Below are positions 50,539-60,900 of a stretch of 64,000 bases of DNA, in pieces. How positions within the stretch are numbered: position 1 is the stretch's first letter; every line of letters begins with the position of its first letter. This DNA comes from Drouetiella hepatica Uher 2000/2452 (lineage in GTDB: Bacteria > Cyanobacteriota > Cyanobacteriia > Elainellales > Elainellaceae). The DNA is taken from positions 186,001-250,000 of the forward strand of contig JAHHHD010000004.1 in NCBI GenBank assembly GCA_019359505.1. Reading direction: 5' to 3'. The notes under the pieces are model-generated. The model searched no databases. It worked only from the letters and a program-made list of their open reading frames with translations, and was not told the origin of the DNA. A program made the position numbers and the translations under genes.

Positions 50539-52584
50539 ATGGAGAAGGGAAATTTAGTTGAGTTTCGGCTACAGGGCGATGGCGCAGACAAGCCTCGCCA
50601 GAGTCGGTTAGCGGTCGTAGAGCGCCCTGAAGGCAAAAAGCATTGGATTGCAGTGGATGGGCGAGGGCAGTCTCATACCCTCCATCCCAGAGACATTACT
50701 TACGTTGTGACTGGCGAGGTTTACAAAGCCGCTGACATTTCCAAGTTTTGGCAGACTATCCAGCCCTATCTTGATCCCTCTAGTTTGGAGGTGGCATGGG
50801 AGATATTGGCAGAAGAGGGAGAATCTGTTGATCCTGCTGCAATGGCGATGCTGCTGTTTTCTGAGCAAAGTCCGGCTCTGTGCTACGCGGCGCACTGTCT
50901 TCTATCAGAGGACAAATCTTATTTTAAGCAGAAGGGCGATCGCTATGAGCCTCGCCCTTCTGCACAGGTCTTAGAACTCAAGCATCAGCTCAACATGGAG
51001 GCTCAGCGCCAGCAAGAGTGGCAGAGCTTCATGGAAAGAGTGCAAGCATCTCTGACAGCAGAGCCGCTGGAGGCGAAAGTGGAATGGCAAAGTGGCGATC
51101 GCCCCCGACTGGAAGCCCTAGAGCGGTTTGCCTTATTGGGTGAAGAGGCTCAGCACCGAGCGCCAGCCCTAGAAATTTTGTCGGTATTAGGGCGACCGGA
51201 AACCGCGCCTGCTGCTTTTCAGCTTTTGGTGGATCTCAAGCTTTGGAGCGACCACGAAAACTTATTTTTGCGGCGTAGTCAGCTTCCCACTCAATTTTCC
51301 AGTAGGGTTCTTGAAATGACTCACCGCTGCCTCACCTCGCCGCCGCCTGATCCAGATGCCGATCGCTTAGATCTAACGCACCTGAAAACCTACACCATTG
51401 ACGATGAGAGCACTCGCGAGATTGATGATGGACTTAGCGTCGATTTTTTGGCGGATGGGCAGCAGCGGCTATGGATTCATATTGCCGACCCGACGCGGTG
51501 GCTTTTGCCAGGTGACGAGCTGGATTTAGAGGCGCGTCGTCGCTGTACAACAGTCTATTTGCCGACGGGCATGATCCCGATGTTTCCCCCAGAGTTGGCA
51601 ACAGGGCCGATGAGCCTAAACCAAGGGCGAGTTTGCACGGCGCTAAGCTTTGGGGTGGTGCTAGACGAGACGGGCAGCGTACAGGAGTATGAGATTCGCC
51701 CTAGCTTGGTCAAACCGACCTACCGCCTGACCTATGAAGATGTAGATGAAATTTTGCAGTTGGGCGTTCGAGCGGAGCCGGAGTTAGAAGCACTGGCAAC
51801 CTGGGCAAAGCGACGAGCATCTTGGCGGGTTTCTCAAGGAGCCATTACCATTCGGATGCCTGAGTCTTCCATCAAGGTCTGCGACGACGAGATCACAATT
51901 CAGGTATTAGAGGATTCGCTGTCTCGAATGCTGGTTGCCGAAATGATGATTTTGGCGGGCGAAGTTGCTGGAAAGTATGGAGAAGCCCACGGTCTAGCCC
52001 TGCCGTTTCGAGGACAGCCTCAGCCCGAACTGCCGCCTGAGCAAGAGTTGATGCAGCTCCCGGCTGGCCCTGTCCGCTATAGCGCTATTCGCCGCTGCAT
52101 GCCCCGGAGCGAGGTGGGCATCACGCCCGCACGGCACGCTAGTCTGGGGTTGAATACCTATACGCAGGTAACATCGCCCATTCGTCGCTACGCAGATTTG
52201 TTAGCGCATTTCCAGATTAAGGCTCACCTCAGAGGCGATTTGCCCCCGTTCTCGATCGAGACTACTAAAGAGCTGATTCAAGCAGCCAGCACGACTGCCT
52301 ATGAGGCAACTCTGGTAGAACGGCAAACCAACCGCTACTGGAGCCTAGAATATCTGCGGCGCAACCCTAACGAGATCTGGCAAGCAATCATGCTGCGCTG
52401 GCTGCGGGAGCATGAAAGCCTGGGTCTGGTGCTGTTGGAGGATCTGGGGCTAGAGCTAGCCATGCGATTTACCCGTCCGATGGAAATGGGCGATCGCCTA
52501 GAGATCAAAGCCGTCTATGTTGACCCGCGTCAAGACCTGATTCAGTTTGTGGAATGCGATCGTTCAACGGCTGTCGTAATCTAG
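50539..52584 (+). CDS. Ribonuclease II/R family exoribonuclease
   Basis: The 681-aa protein has an N-terminal RNA-binding region, a catalytic RNB domain (~270-590) with the four Asp cluster in TIDDESTREIDDGLSVD and the Arg-rich TSPIRRYADLLAHFQ, and a short C-terminal S1-like tail. It degrades RNA from the 3' end. Cyanobacteria commonly have this gene after L33 and S18. Its length fits the family; RNase II versus R cannot be decided here. A hairpin at 52649-52703 ends the unit. Confidence 0.92.
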   Translation: MEKGNLVEFRLQGDGADKPRQSRLAVVERPEGKKHWIAVDGRGQSHTLHPRDITYVVTGEVYKAADISKFWQTIQPYLDPSSLEVAWEILAEEGESVDPAAMAMLLFSEQSPALCYAAHCLLSEDKSYFKQKGDRYEPRPSAQVLELKHQLNMEAQRQQEWQSFMERVQASLTAEPLEAKVEWQSGDRPRLEALERFALLGEEAQHRAPALEILSVLGRPETAPAAFQLLVDLKLWSDHENLFLRRSQLPTQFSSRVLEMTHRCLTSPPPDPDADRLDLTHLKTYTIDDESTREIDDGLSVDFLADGQQRLWIHIADPTRWLLPGDELDLEARRRCTTVYLPTGMIPMFPPELATGPMSLNQGRVCTALSFGVVLDETGSVQEYEIRPSLVKPTYRLTYEDVDEILQLGVRAEPELEALATWAKRRASWRVSQGAITIRMPESSIKVCDDEITIQVLEDSLSRMLVAEMMILAGEVAGKYGEAHGLALPFRGQPQPELPPEQELMQLPAGPVRYSAIRRCMPRSEVGITPARHASLGLNTYTQVTSPIRRYADLLAHFQIKAHLRGDLPPFSIETTKELIQAASTTAYEATLVERQTNRYWSLEYLRRNPNEIWQAIMLRWLREHESLGLVLLEDLGLELAMRFTRPMEMGDRLEIKAVYVDPRQDLIQFVECDRSTAVVI

Positions 52585-52648
52585 CCTGTATCGCTATACC
52601 CCTATGAAAGGCGCGTCATGCATCTTTCAAAATAGGACACTAACGTTA

Positions 52649-52703
52649 ATGGAGTGATTTTTTATTGAGTGGGCTTCGCCCACTCAATAAAAAATCACTC
52701 CAT
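52649..52703. repeat. Perfect hairpin, 26-bp arms, loop TTC
   Basis: ATGGAGTGATTTTTTATTGA and six more bases pair with the exact complement. AAAATAGGA occurs just outside on both sides (about 52630 and 52721), a possible target-site duplication. It lies between the convergent ribonuclease and nucleotidyltransferase genes. Confidence 0.88.
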
Positions 52704-52734
52704 TTTGAGGACTACCCAAAATAGGAGCAGAATT

Positions 52735-53904
52735 CTAGCTTCTACCGTTGCTGCTCAGCATTTCCACAATGACGCGATGCTCGTCGGGCGGAGATGCAGG
52801 AGCCGTCTTGCGGGTGTCTGTAATCAGCCAGTCGAGAGCGGCGGCCTGAACGTCGATCGCAGCTCCTTTCTTGTCCACACAGTAGCGACCGTACACGAGT
52901 TTATCAACCAGACAGGCTCCTGCGCCCAGTCGCGCATATTCAAAAATAACGCTGTTATCCACCGTTGCATCACTGCAAATATGGCAGCTTGGTCCAATCA
53001 TGGATGGCCCAATGATAGTGGCTCCATCCTCAATTTTAGTCATCGCGCCAATGTAAACAGGACCTGTGATATTCACCTTATCCCAGTTGACCGACACATT
53101 GAGTCCAGTGTAAATCCCAGGTCTTACTTCATGTCCAGGAATTTGCACATTTTTGACTCTTCCCAGCAGCACGTCACGAATCGCCTGCCAGTAGTCGGGC
53201 ACTTTGCCAATGTCAACCCACTGAAAGTCCATCGGAATACCATAAAAAGGCGCGCCAATTTCTACTAGATTGGGGAAAAGTTGACCGCCGATGTCATACT
53301 CAACGCCTGCCGGGATATAGTTAAAAATTTCGGGTTCAAAGATGTAAATGCCCGTGCTGATATTGGTGCTTAGGGCATCTTCAACGGCAGGCTTTTCCTG
53401 AAAAGCTTTAATGCGTCCCGTTTCATCCGTCACGACAATGCCGTAGCTGGAGACTTCCTCACGGGGTACTGACTTCGTGATGATAGTGGCGATCGATCCT
53501 TTCTCCCGGTGTTGCCGCACGGCTTCCGTCAGATCCAGGTCAATTAAGGCATCGCCACACAACACGATGAAGGTGTCATCAAAGAAAGGAGAGAAGTCTT
53601 GAATCCGGCGCATTCCGCCAGCCGAGCCGAGCGCTTTGCCCACCAGTTCGCCATTAACAATGTTGCCTTCAAAGGAATAAGCGATCTGAACGCCAAACCG
53701 TTGACCATCCCGAAAGTAGTTTTCAATTTCATTGGCAAGGTGGCTGACGTTGACCATGATCTGATCAAAGCCATGTTGTCTCAGAAGCTCTATTAAGAAC
53801 TCCATGACAGGCTTCTGTAAGATCGGAATCATCGGCTTGGGCGTAGTGTAAGTGATGGGGCGGACACGAGTACCCTTACCGGCTGCCAGAATCATGGCTT
53901 TCAT
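52735..53904 (-). CDS. Sugar-1-phosphate nucleotidyltransferase with left-handed beta-helix tail
   Basis: The 389-aa protein starts MKAMILAAGKGTRVRPITYT with the nucleotide-binding loop and TPKPMIP, and has VLCGDALIDLDL and AFQEKPAV. The C terminus (~250-370) shows hexapeptide repeats (TGPVYIGAMTKIEDGATIIG). It would activate mannose-1-phosphate or glucose-1-phosphate to the GDP-, ADP- or dTDP-sugar; the base specificity is not clear. It supplies polysaccharide synthesis, possibly with the flippase at 48492. Confidence 0.9.
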   Translation of the reverse strand: MKAMILAAGKGTRVRPITYTTPKPMIPILQKPVMEFLIELLRQHGFDQIMVNVSHLANEIENYFRDGQRFGVQIAYSFEGNIVNGELVGKALGSAGGMRRIQDFSPFFDDTFIVLCGDALIDLDLTEAVRQHREKGSIATIITKSVPREEVSSYGIVVTDETGRIKAFQEKPAVEDALSTNISTGIYIFEPEIFNYIPAGVEYDIGGQLFPNLVEIGAPFYGIPMDFQWVDIGKVPDYWQAIRDVLLGRVKNVQIPGHEVRPGIYTGLNVSVNWDKVNITGPVYIGAMTKIEDGATIIGPSMIGPSCHICSDATVDNSVIFEYARLGAGACLVDKLVYGRYCVDKKGAAIDVQAAALDWLITDTRKTAPASPPDEHRVIVEMLSSNGRS

Positions 53905-54261
53905 AAACTTATATCCCTCGTTTCTGGGCTACTTAGTGCATTTGAACAGTGAGTGAACATCCTTCCAGTCTTTCACAATCTTCCAAGATTTCCAGGTTTA
54001 ACCCAGCAGTTTGCAGAATCTACACGAAATCTCAGGTGAAAAAACGGATAGCTGGCATTTGGCTTGTTCAAGGATAGGTCAGACAAACTACTAGATACAA
54101 TTCACAGGCGATCGCTGTCAAAAGTTCTATGCTTCAACAAACTGGCACACAAAACTACGATGTGTAAACTTCAACAAAAAACTTTATTCAAAAATGAACG
54201 TATTAAGAGGTTCCAATGAGGAACTTGACCTAGATTTCCCGTAAAAGGTAATCCAGTAAAG
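53905..54261. other. AT-rich intergenic region, no feature recognised
   Basis: These 357 bases lie between scpA and the nucleotidyltransferase, both on the minus strand. No ORF, hairpin or repeat was recognised. It should hold the promoter of the nucleotidyltransferase. Confidence 0.5.
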
Positions 54262-55170
54262 TTAATCCAGCAAAGCTAAATGCTCTGATGCCAGGGCTAA
54301 TGCTGCATTAGGTGCGGCGTTTCCCTTATTGATCTCAGCATTTGCTGCCTCGGTTTTTAACAAATCTGCAAGACTACGAACCTGCAAATCCTGGTAGAAC
54401 TCCTCTTGAGCCAGCTCAACCTTAGACTGAGCCGACAGAAACAGCAGCGCCCAGAAGGCACCCACGCGATCGTGAACTGTTGGCCCAGCTGTAGGCTCAA
54501 CGGCAGCATCCGTTTGTGGCGGAATCTGAGTCGCTGTCCAGAGCTGGAGCAACACTTCAAAGTCGAGCCAGTTTTGCTGCTGATCTAAATTTTCCCAATA
54601 TTGATTGAGAAATTGATCTAACGATGCTGCAACCTCCAAAAGATTTTCCTGATGCGCCAATTGCGCGATCGCCCGAATTGCCTGTTTCTGAGACTGAGGG
54701 CGCGGACGGCGTAGCGGCACACGGCGCGGCTTCTGATCGGTCATGGCGCTTGAAATCAGATTGAGCTGAGCAATCAGCTCTTGCAGCGTCACGCGGCGAT
54801 TAGGCGCGGCAGGGGCAACCGCTCGTCGTCGAATCCGTCGCTCCAGGTTTCGAGGCAGCGCGTTGATCTCTGCTAGCTCAACTTCTTCTACCACCTCCAT
54901 CTCTTGCTCAGCCTCCAGTCGCGCTAGGCTATCTGCTTTGAGCAGTAGCAGCACAGAAGCATAGAGAAACGCCTGACCTGACTCCGATAAGTCTGCTTCA
55001 TAGGGGGCGCGTCCAGCCGTATTCAGCTGCTCTGGCGATCGCTCCGGCTGAAGTTTGCTGAGAAAGCGATCAATTACCTCAATCACCTTGACATCCCAAG
55101 GATCGATTTCCCCGCTTTCCGCCAACTCAATCAGCAGGTCGATCGCACTGTCTGCCAGAGAACGTGTCAT
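54262..55170 (-). CDS. scpA: Segregation and condensation protein A
   Basis: The ATG at 55170 gives MTRSLADSAIDLLIELAESGE; an upstream in-frame start overlaps the small peptide gene at 55187. The kleisin pattern is AIDLLIELAESGEIDPWDVKVIEVIDRFL at the N terminus and a winged-helix C terminus (VELAQEEFYQDLQVRSL). It links SMC to ScpB in the condensin that folds chromosomes. Confidence 0.9.
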   Translation of the reverse strand: MTRSLADSAIDLLIELAESGEIDPWDVKVIEVIDRFLSKLQPERSPEQLNTAGRAPYEADLSESGQAFLYASVLLLLKADSLARLEAEQEMEVVEEVELAEINALPRNLERRIRRRAVAPAAPNRRVTLQELIAQLNLISSAMTDQKPRRVPLRRPRPQSQKQAIRAIAQLAHQENLLEVAASLDQFLNQYWENLDQQQNWLDFEVLLQLWTATQIPPQTDAAVEPTAGPTVHDRVGAFWALLFLSAQSKVELAQEEFYQDLQVRSLADLLKTEAANAEINKGNAAPNAALALASEHLALLD

Positions 55171-55186
55171 AGAGCGCCAGAAATAT

Positions 55187-55297
55187 TTAGCCGATCCGAA
55201 CAAAATAAACGGCTGCAAACCCAATCAGCAGCAAAAGCACAAAGGGAACCCAGAGACTCCAAGGATCGAGCGGATCAATCAAAATCGCAGCATTCAT
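55187..55297 (-). CDS. Small single-helix membrane peptide, 36 aa
   Basis: This short ORF starts MNAAILIDPLDPWSLW and has one strong hydrophobic helix (VPFVLLLLIGFAAVYFV), ending with a TAA 16 bp before the scpA start. The pattern is like cyanobacterial one-helix photosystem or membrane-complex subunits, but I cannot name it. No clear ribosome site precedes it. It is a candidate, not a certain gene. Confidence 0.5.
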   Translation of the reverse strand: MNAAILIDPLDPWSLWVPFVLLLLIGFAAVYFVRIG

Positions 55298-55379
55298 GGA
55301 TGGGTAGAATATTGATCTATTCAAGGATAGCTGAACTGGCTAGGTTTACATATCTAAGTTTATAGCGGCTCCAAAAATC

Positions 55380-55580
55380 TCAAGCTCCCTCAAACGATCG
55401 CCTTCTAACCATTGCCTGCAAACGTTCTAGAGGATACTCCGCCACAAAACTCTCCCAGGATTTGGAATGCCCTGCCGCATTGTAAACATAGAAAGTGCCG
55501 CCAACCGTACGGCTAGCAGTAATCAGGTCAAGCGCCCTCGCTAGGTTGAGACATTGAGTAGACTCGTTTGGAGTTATCAT
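55380..55580 (-). CDS. Small hypothetical protein, 66 aa
   Basis: The reading MITPNESTQCLNLARALDLI then TVGGTFYVYNAAGHSKSW has a balanced composition and two likely helices around a beta segment; no family recognised. It is co-directional with scpA, 82 bp upstream of the small membrane peptide. Confidence 0.45.
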   Translation of the reverse strand: MITPNESTQCLNLARALDLITASRTVGGTFYVYNAAGHSKSWESFVAEYPLERLQAMVRRRSFEGA

Positions 55581-56015
55581 CTCTAAAATTTTTACTGTCC
55601 AGCGAATGAGCGGTCAAGAGGATCTACAGAGTGTTTGCAACGAGATCCGAAAATTAATCCTAGAAACGACGCTCATTTTCTGAAACAGCCTTCACACCGT
55701 TCCAAGAGCATGTTCCAAGAGCAGATAATGTTGCAAATCACACCTTGCAAATAACAATAAAGTTTCAATCAGGATTCCGTCGTGTCAGGAGACTTAGAAA
55801 GCCTCTATCTGCGTCAGTATCTGAATCCAGGTGCAAATATAGACGCGATCGACGCTTAAGTTAGCTCAACATCAGTCAAGTAGCCCTGCACCCAGCCCAG
55901 CTTCTACCTTGTTTGAAACATCACTCTTCTACTCTAAAGTATCCAATATTGCTGCTTTGACTGCATATTGTGAAATAAGCTTAGTGTACAGAAACAATTC
56001 TTGAAGAAATCTGCT
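55581..56015. other. Intergenic region, little recognised
   Basis: These 435 bases lie between a small hypothetical and an ABC permease, both on the minus strand. On the + strand a 25-codon GTG-started reading (55782-55859, LESLYLRQYLNPGANIDAI) looks protein-like and may be a fragment of a lost gene. No hairpin or repeat was seen. Confidence 0.4.
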
Positions 56016-56900
56016 TCAGTTTTTCAACCCTGTGGCGGCAATTCCTCGAATGAATTGGCGCTGACCCAGCAAAAACAGCCCAACGATCGGCACAGTAGCA
56101 ATGACTACAGCCGCCATCAGCAGCGGCCAGCTGTTGGTGAATTGCTCCTGGAACTCAGCTAATGCCAACTGTACAGTTCTCAGTTCGGGACGGGTTGTAA
56201 ACACTAGCGGTTTGAATAAATCGTTCCACTCGCCGATAAAGGTAAACAGAAACAGCGTCACCAGCGCAGGTCTTGCCAACGGCAGCATGATCAGCCCCAG
56301 GATTTGCAGTCGGTTCGCACCATCTAAAGCCGCCGCTTCCTCCAGCTCGATCGGGATGGTTTCAAAATATTGCCGTAAAAGGAATATTCCAAATCCACTG
56401 GCAGCAGTCGGCAGGATTAGCGCACCGTAGGTGTTAATCAAATGTCCTGCCTTTAGAACCAGAAAGATGGGAATGACTAAAACCTGGAAGGGAATGACTA
56501 AGGTCGCCAAAATAATCAGCAAAACGGTTTGCCTACCCCAAAACCTTAACCTTGCCAGAGCATAGCCTGCCAGCGCTGAGGTAGTGATCTGCAAGGCTGT
56601 TACCCCCAGCGCCACTAGGGTGGAGTTGAAGAATGCCAGCAGGAAATTTCCCCTGCTCCAGGCTTCCTGATAGTTTGCTCCTGTCCATCCGGTTTGTTCG
56701 CCAACTCCGACAGAATTTGTGGGTGCAAAGGAGATGACACAGATGATGACTAGGGGCAACACAATCAAACCTGCCCCTAGCCATAGCAGCAGTGACAGCA
56801 GGGCTGGCTGGAGATGAGGCGATCGCACAGGGTTCGACACAGGGTTCGGTACAGGATTATCCGGTGCAGCATTGCTTATGGAGAGATCACTGTAATTCAC
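56016..56900 (-). CDS. Carbohydrate ABC transporter permease (MalG type)
   Basis: This 294-aa protein has six membrane helices and the EAA loop EEAAALDGANRLQILGLIMLPL, which contacts the ATPase. The pattern fits the sugar-uptake permeases of the MalG/GgtD group. The N terminus holds a PVPNPVSNPVR repeat. The partner permease, binding protein and ATPase are not in the window. The alpha-mannosidase nearby could share a sugar-related role, but this is only proximity. Confidence 0.9.
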   Translation of the reverse strand: MNYSDLSISNAAPDNPVPNPVSNPVRSPHLQPALLSLLLWLGAGLIVLPLVIICVISFAPTNSVGVGEQTGWTGANYQEAWSRGNFLLAFFNSTLVALGVTALQITTSALAGYALARLRFWGRQTVLLIILATLVIPFQVLVIPIFLVLKAGHLINTYGALILPTAASGFGIFLLRQYFETIPIELEEAAALDGANRLQILGLIMLPLARPALVTLFLFTFIGEWNDLFKPLVFTTRPELRTVQLALAEFQEQFTNSWPLLMAAVVIATVPIVGLFLLGQRQFIRGIAATGLKN

Positions 56901-57159
56901 TAAGATTTACAATTTAAGTAGGGTTTACTGCAAACGTGATTCCCATATCAAAACACACAAAATTCACTGATAAGCTAGGCTGTTACTCTAACCCGCTCTA
57001 CTGAGAAATTTCTATAGCTTGTGGCTAATCCCTGTAAATTTTTGCTTTAAACCAGTAGGGTGGAGAGTAGAGAGGTTTAGGTTATGAAAGTTCTAAGCCC
57101 AGGTTAACATTTAGGTCGGTAGAGAATCGGCACATCAGAACCAGGAGACAACAGAATTT

Positions 57160-57852
57160 ATGCAGCAGCTTGAAATCAGCCCAGATATCGACTTCCGAAG
57201 CGAAACCTACAAAGATGCCTACAGCCGCGTCAATGCGATTGTGATTGAGGGTGAGCAGGAAGCGTTTGAAAACTACAACAGGTTGGCGGAGTTGCTTCCG
57301 GATGTGCAGGAGCAGCTGATTGGTCTTGCCAAGATGGAAAACCGTCATAAGAAAGGATTTCAGGCCTGCGGAAAAAACCTTGCCGTGATGCCAGACATGG
57401 AGTTTTCCCAGCGATTCTTTGCCGATCTGCACCGCAATTTTCAAGATGCCGCCGCCCAGGGCAAAATCGTTACCTGTCTCCTGATTCAGTCGCTCATCAT
57501 CGAATGCTTTGCGATCTCGGCGTACAACATCTATATTCCCGTTGCCGATGACTTCGCCCGCAAGATCACGGAAGGCGTAGTGAAAGATGAGTACATGCAC
57601 CTCAACTTTGGTGAAGAATGGCTGAAGGCAAATTTTGAAACCGCCAAAGCTGAGCTAGAAGTGGCGAATAAAGAGAATCTGCCGATCGTCTGGCGGATGC
57701 TGAATGAAGTTGCCGATGATGCTCGTGTCTTGGGCATGGAGCGCGAGGCATTGGTGGAAGATTTCATGATCAGCTATGGCGAAGCGCTAAGCAATATTGG
57801 CTTTAGCACTCGTGACATTATGCGGATGTCTGCCTACGGATTGGCTGCTTAA
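57160..57852 (+). CDS. ado: Aldehyde deformylating oxygenase (alkane synthesis)
   Basis: The 230-aa ferritin-like protein has all expected di-iron ligands at the positions known for cyanobacterial ADO: Glu32, Glu60, His63 (KMENRHKKG), Glu115 (LIIECF), Glu144 and His147 (KDEYMHLN). It converts fatty aldehydes to alkanes and formate using oxygen and reductant. A ribosome site AGGAG lies 13 bases before the ATG. The acyl-ACP reductase gene that usually follows is not here; the gene ends in a strong bidirectional terminator and an alpha-mannosidase on the other strand. Confidence 0.97.
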   Translation: MQQLEISPDIDFRSETYKDAYSRVNAIVIEGEQEAFENYNRLAELLPDVQEQLIGLAKMENRHKKGFQACGKNLAVMPDMEFSQRFFADLHRNFQDAAAQGKIVTCLLIQSLIIECFAISAYNIYIPVADDFARKITEGVVKDEYMHLNFGEEWLKANFETAKAELEVANKENLPIVWRMLNEVADDARVLGMEREALVEDFMISYGEALSNIGFSTRDIMRMSAYGLAA

Positions 57853-57875
57853 TCAGCGTTCTAGGTTGCAGCCTG

Positions 57876-57930
57876 TTCCTATAAAAAAGCAGAGGCATCG
57901 CTAAGCGATGCCTCTGCTTTTTTATAGGAA
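57876..57930. terminator. Bidirectional terminator with 27-bp perfect arms
   Basis: A 55-bp palindrome with one central base. The GC-rich inner stem (GCAGAGGCATCGCT) is flanked by A6 and T6 runs, so it can terminate both the oxygenase (+) and the alpha-mannosidase (-). The pairing is exact over 27 bases. Confidence 0.92.
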
Positions 57931-57931
57931 T

Positions 57932-60900
57932 TTATTCAAATCGCTTCACTTTAAAGGTCGTGATTTTCCAGGGAGCGATCGTCCCACTTTTATCGTCAGC
58001 CACAGGCTCTTCCAGCAAATTTGTGGGCTGAACTGAGGCGGCATCAAGATAGCGATCGAACAAAATGCCTGAGTTGCCAAACTGCACCTGAGCTTTCTCT
58101 CCATGCGCCTCGTAACACCGCAAAATCCAGCGATCGGGTTCCTGTTCTGAAGGCTTCAGAGCGGTGAGCACTAGATTATTTGCCTGAAGGTCAAGAAACG
58201 TTGCAGTTGAGGGCAGGGTGCCCTGCGGCAGTTCTGAAACCAGCGCTCTAAGGGGTTGATTCAGCGCATAGCCCTGTCGCACCGTTTGCGCCGACTGCCA
58301 AGAGCGATCGTGGGGATAAATGGCGTAAGTGAACTGATGCTGACCGCGATCGGAGTTAGGGTCAGGCCATTCGGAACCGCGCAAAAGGGTCAGGCGGATC
58401 TGGTGGGGCTGGCTGTCGTAGCCCTGCTTGCAGTCGCTGAGGATGCTGACCCCATAGGAGTTTTGGCTAGCGGTGTCGCTTAGATCTGCCCAGCGCAGCG
58501 CCGAAACCTCCCACTTGGCTTTTTCTGCACTGTCTTGAGGACGGGTCGATCGCTGAATGGCACCACAGGGAATCTCATAGGTGGCATAGGCGGCATCCAA
58601 ATTGAGCGGGAAAGTGGCTTTGACGACAACATGGCGCTCTTGCCAGTCCACTTGGGTGTGAATTTTGAGGACAGCCGAGCCTTTGTCTAGGATATAGACC
58701 TGATTGAAGGTTGATTTGCCCAGCTTGCGAACCACCCGAATGCGTGTGGTAACTGCCCCTCGGTCTTCGTAGAAAATTTGCGTTAGCTGGGCTGGGGGCA
58801 GAGGATATTGGGCGTATTTGGGATCAATGTTCCAGGCATCCCAATATTGTCCGCTGTCTCGGAAGGCTTGCAACTCGTTTCCGGCTCGACTGAGCAGATC
58901 TCGCTGATGCAACTTATCCCGCAAGCCTGACAGGTTGCCCGTCGTCGGATCGATCGTGACACGCAACCGATCGTTTTCCAGCATAAAACCGTTGGTAGGA
59001 ACAGCGGGAACCGGATTTCCCGTACTGCGCGGCAGTAGCCAATAGCAGCGATAGCCGATCGCCGGGATCTCTTCCGCCTGAAAGAAAATTTGACAGTGGG
59101 TAATGCCGTTCTCGCGCCAGCAGTGGGGCTGACTCACCACTTCACGTCCTGCCAGATCGCAGACTTGCCAGAAGCAGGCTCGCTCGTTCTGGCTTTGCTG
59201 TACTGAGAGCGTCACAACTTCCGATCGCTTCCAATTCAAGGAGTTAAATATAGCAATCAGCTTGGCTTGGGGCTGTGGCGGGGGTGGCAGCTGGATTTGA
59301 GAGGCGATCGCCTTCAGCGCCTCCTGCCGAATATTCCAGCCCGTGTCTAGCGCTTCCTGCCAGGTGCGATTTGCCTCTACGAATACGGGGGCGATCGAGG
59401 AGCCAGGCAGAATATCGTGAAACTGGTTAAATAACACTTTTTTCCAGGCGGCTTCTAGCTCGGCTTTGGGATAAGCTGCCCCCGTAATCAGGGTTCTCAA
59501 GGAGGCAAACAGCTCTGCCTCATAGAGGGTATCTTCGCAGCGGCGGTTATATTGCTTCTGATCGGCATGGTTGGTATAGCAACCCCGATGTAGCTCTAGA
59601 TAAAGCTCGTTATTCCAGGTGGGAAAGGCAACAGATTTTTGAGCAACCGATCCGGCTGATGCGGCAATGTCGGGTGCCGTGACCTGACTCGCTGCTGCCT
59701 GACGGGTTGAGTCCAAAAACTTTTGAGCCGTGGTGAACTCTAGCTGTGGGAAGAAGGGCGATCGCCCCCAGCGTCTAGCCAATTGCAGCATGTCACGCGT
59801 TGGGCCACCGCCATGATCGCCCACCCCCGTGAGCCAGAGGCAGGTCTGAGTCGAGGTTTTAGTTTCCCAGGTGCAGGCATATTGCGCCATTTTCACCGGA
59901 TCAATGCCTTCGCCGATTGGAGCAGACTGGAGGCTAAAGACCTTTGTGCCGTCTGGAGCCTGCCACCAGTGAGCTTCATGGGGAAACTTCGTCGTGTCGT
60001 TCCAGCGCAGCTTTTGGGTGACAAAGTATTCTACGCCGCCCTGCTTGAGAAATTGGGGTAACTGCCAGTTAAAGCCGAAGGTATCCGGAAGCCATGCGAT
60101 CTCCCCCCGCTGACCAAAGGCTTGCTGCAAGTAGCGCTGACCATAGAGCAGGTGGCGAACGATCGCTTCTCCGCCCAGCAAATTCATTTCTGGCTCAATC
60201 CACAGCGGCGCAACGGAGACTTCCCAGCGTCCGATCGCCACCTGAGCTTTGACGGCAGCAAATAACTCAGGGCGATTTTTCTCCATCCACTCATACAGAG
60301 CGGGCGTGGTGTGGCAGTAAGTCAGCTCCGGAAAATCCTTTTGCAGATTTAGCACCGATCGAAACGTCCGTTCAGCCACCTGCCAGGTTTCGCTCACCGT
60401 CCAGAGCCACGCCATGTCCAGATGGGCGTGTCCGAGAAGCTGAATTTTGCGCTGCTTGATCAATTTTCCTAACGGCTGAAGCTGTTGGCGTAGGTTGGCA
60501 AGGGCGCGATCGAAGGAGATGCGATCGCACACCGTCAAGACCGACCAGGGAATTTTTCCCACGGCTTGCGCTACGGACTCAAGTTGGGTAGGGGCAAAAG
60601 CCGTGATGAACTCTCGCAAAACTGCCAATTCATCGGCAACAAATCCCGGCTCTGGAGGATCTGCGCGATCGGCAAATTCGTAGCTATCAGATTCGTAGCT
60701 ATCAAATTCATAGCTATCAGATTCGTAAATGCAGAGAGCCTTCACCAATGCCCCGTTGTCATGTACCGGACTTTCTAGCCGGATCGCCACATCAAAAGCA
60801 TCATTATGGCGAACAGATTCGCTCAGCAACAGGCGCGTTGTAGCATCGAACAGGTCGCCCTCCTGCACCAGCTTACCGTTGACGTAAACCTGCGCTGATT

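Noticed and set aside
55763..55790. GTTTCAAT-like string resembling a cyanobacterial CRISPR repeat start
   Set aside because: Single occurrence without a repeated partner or spacer.
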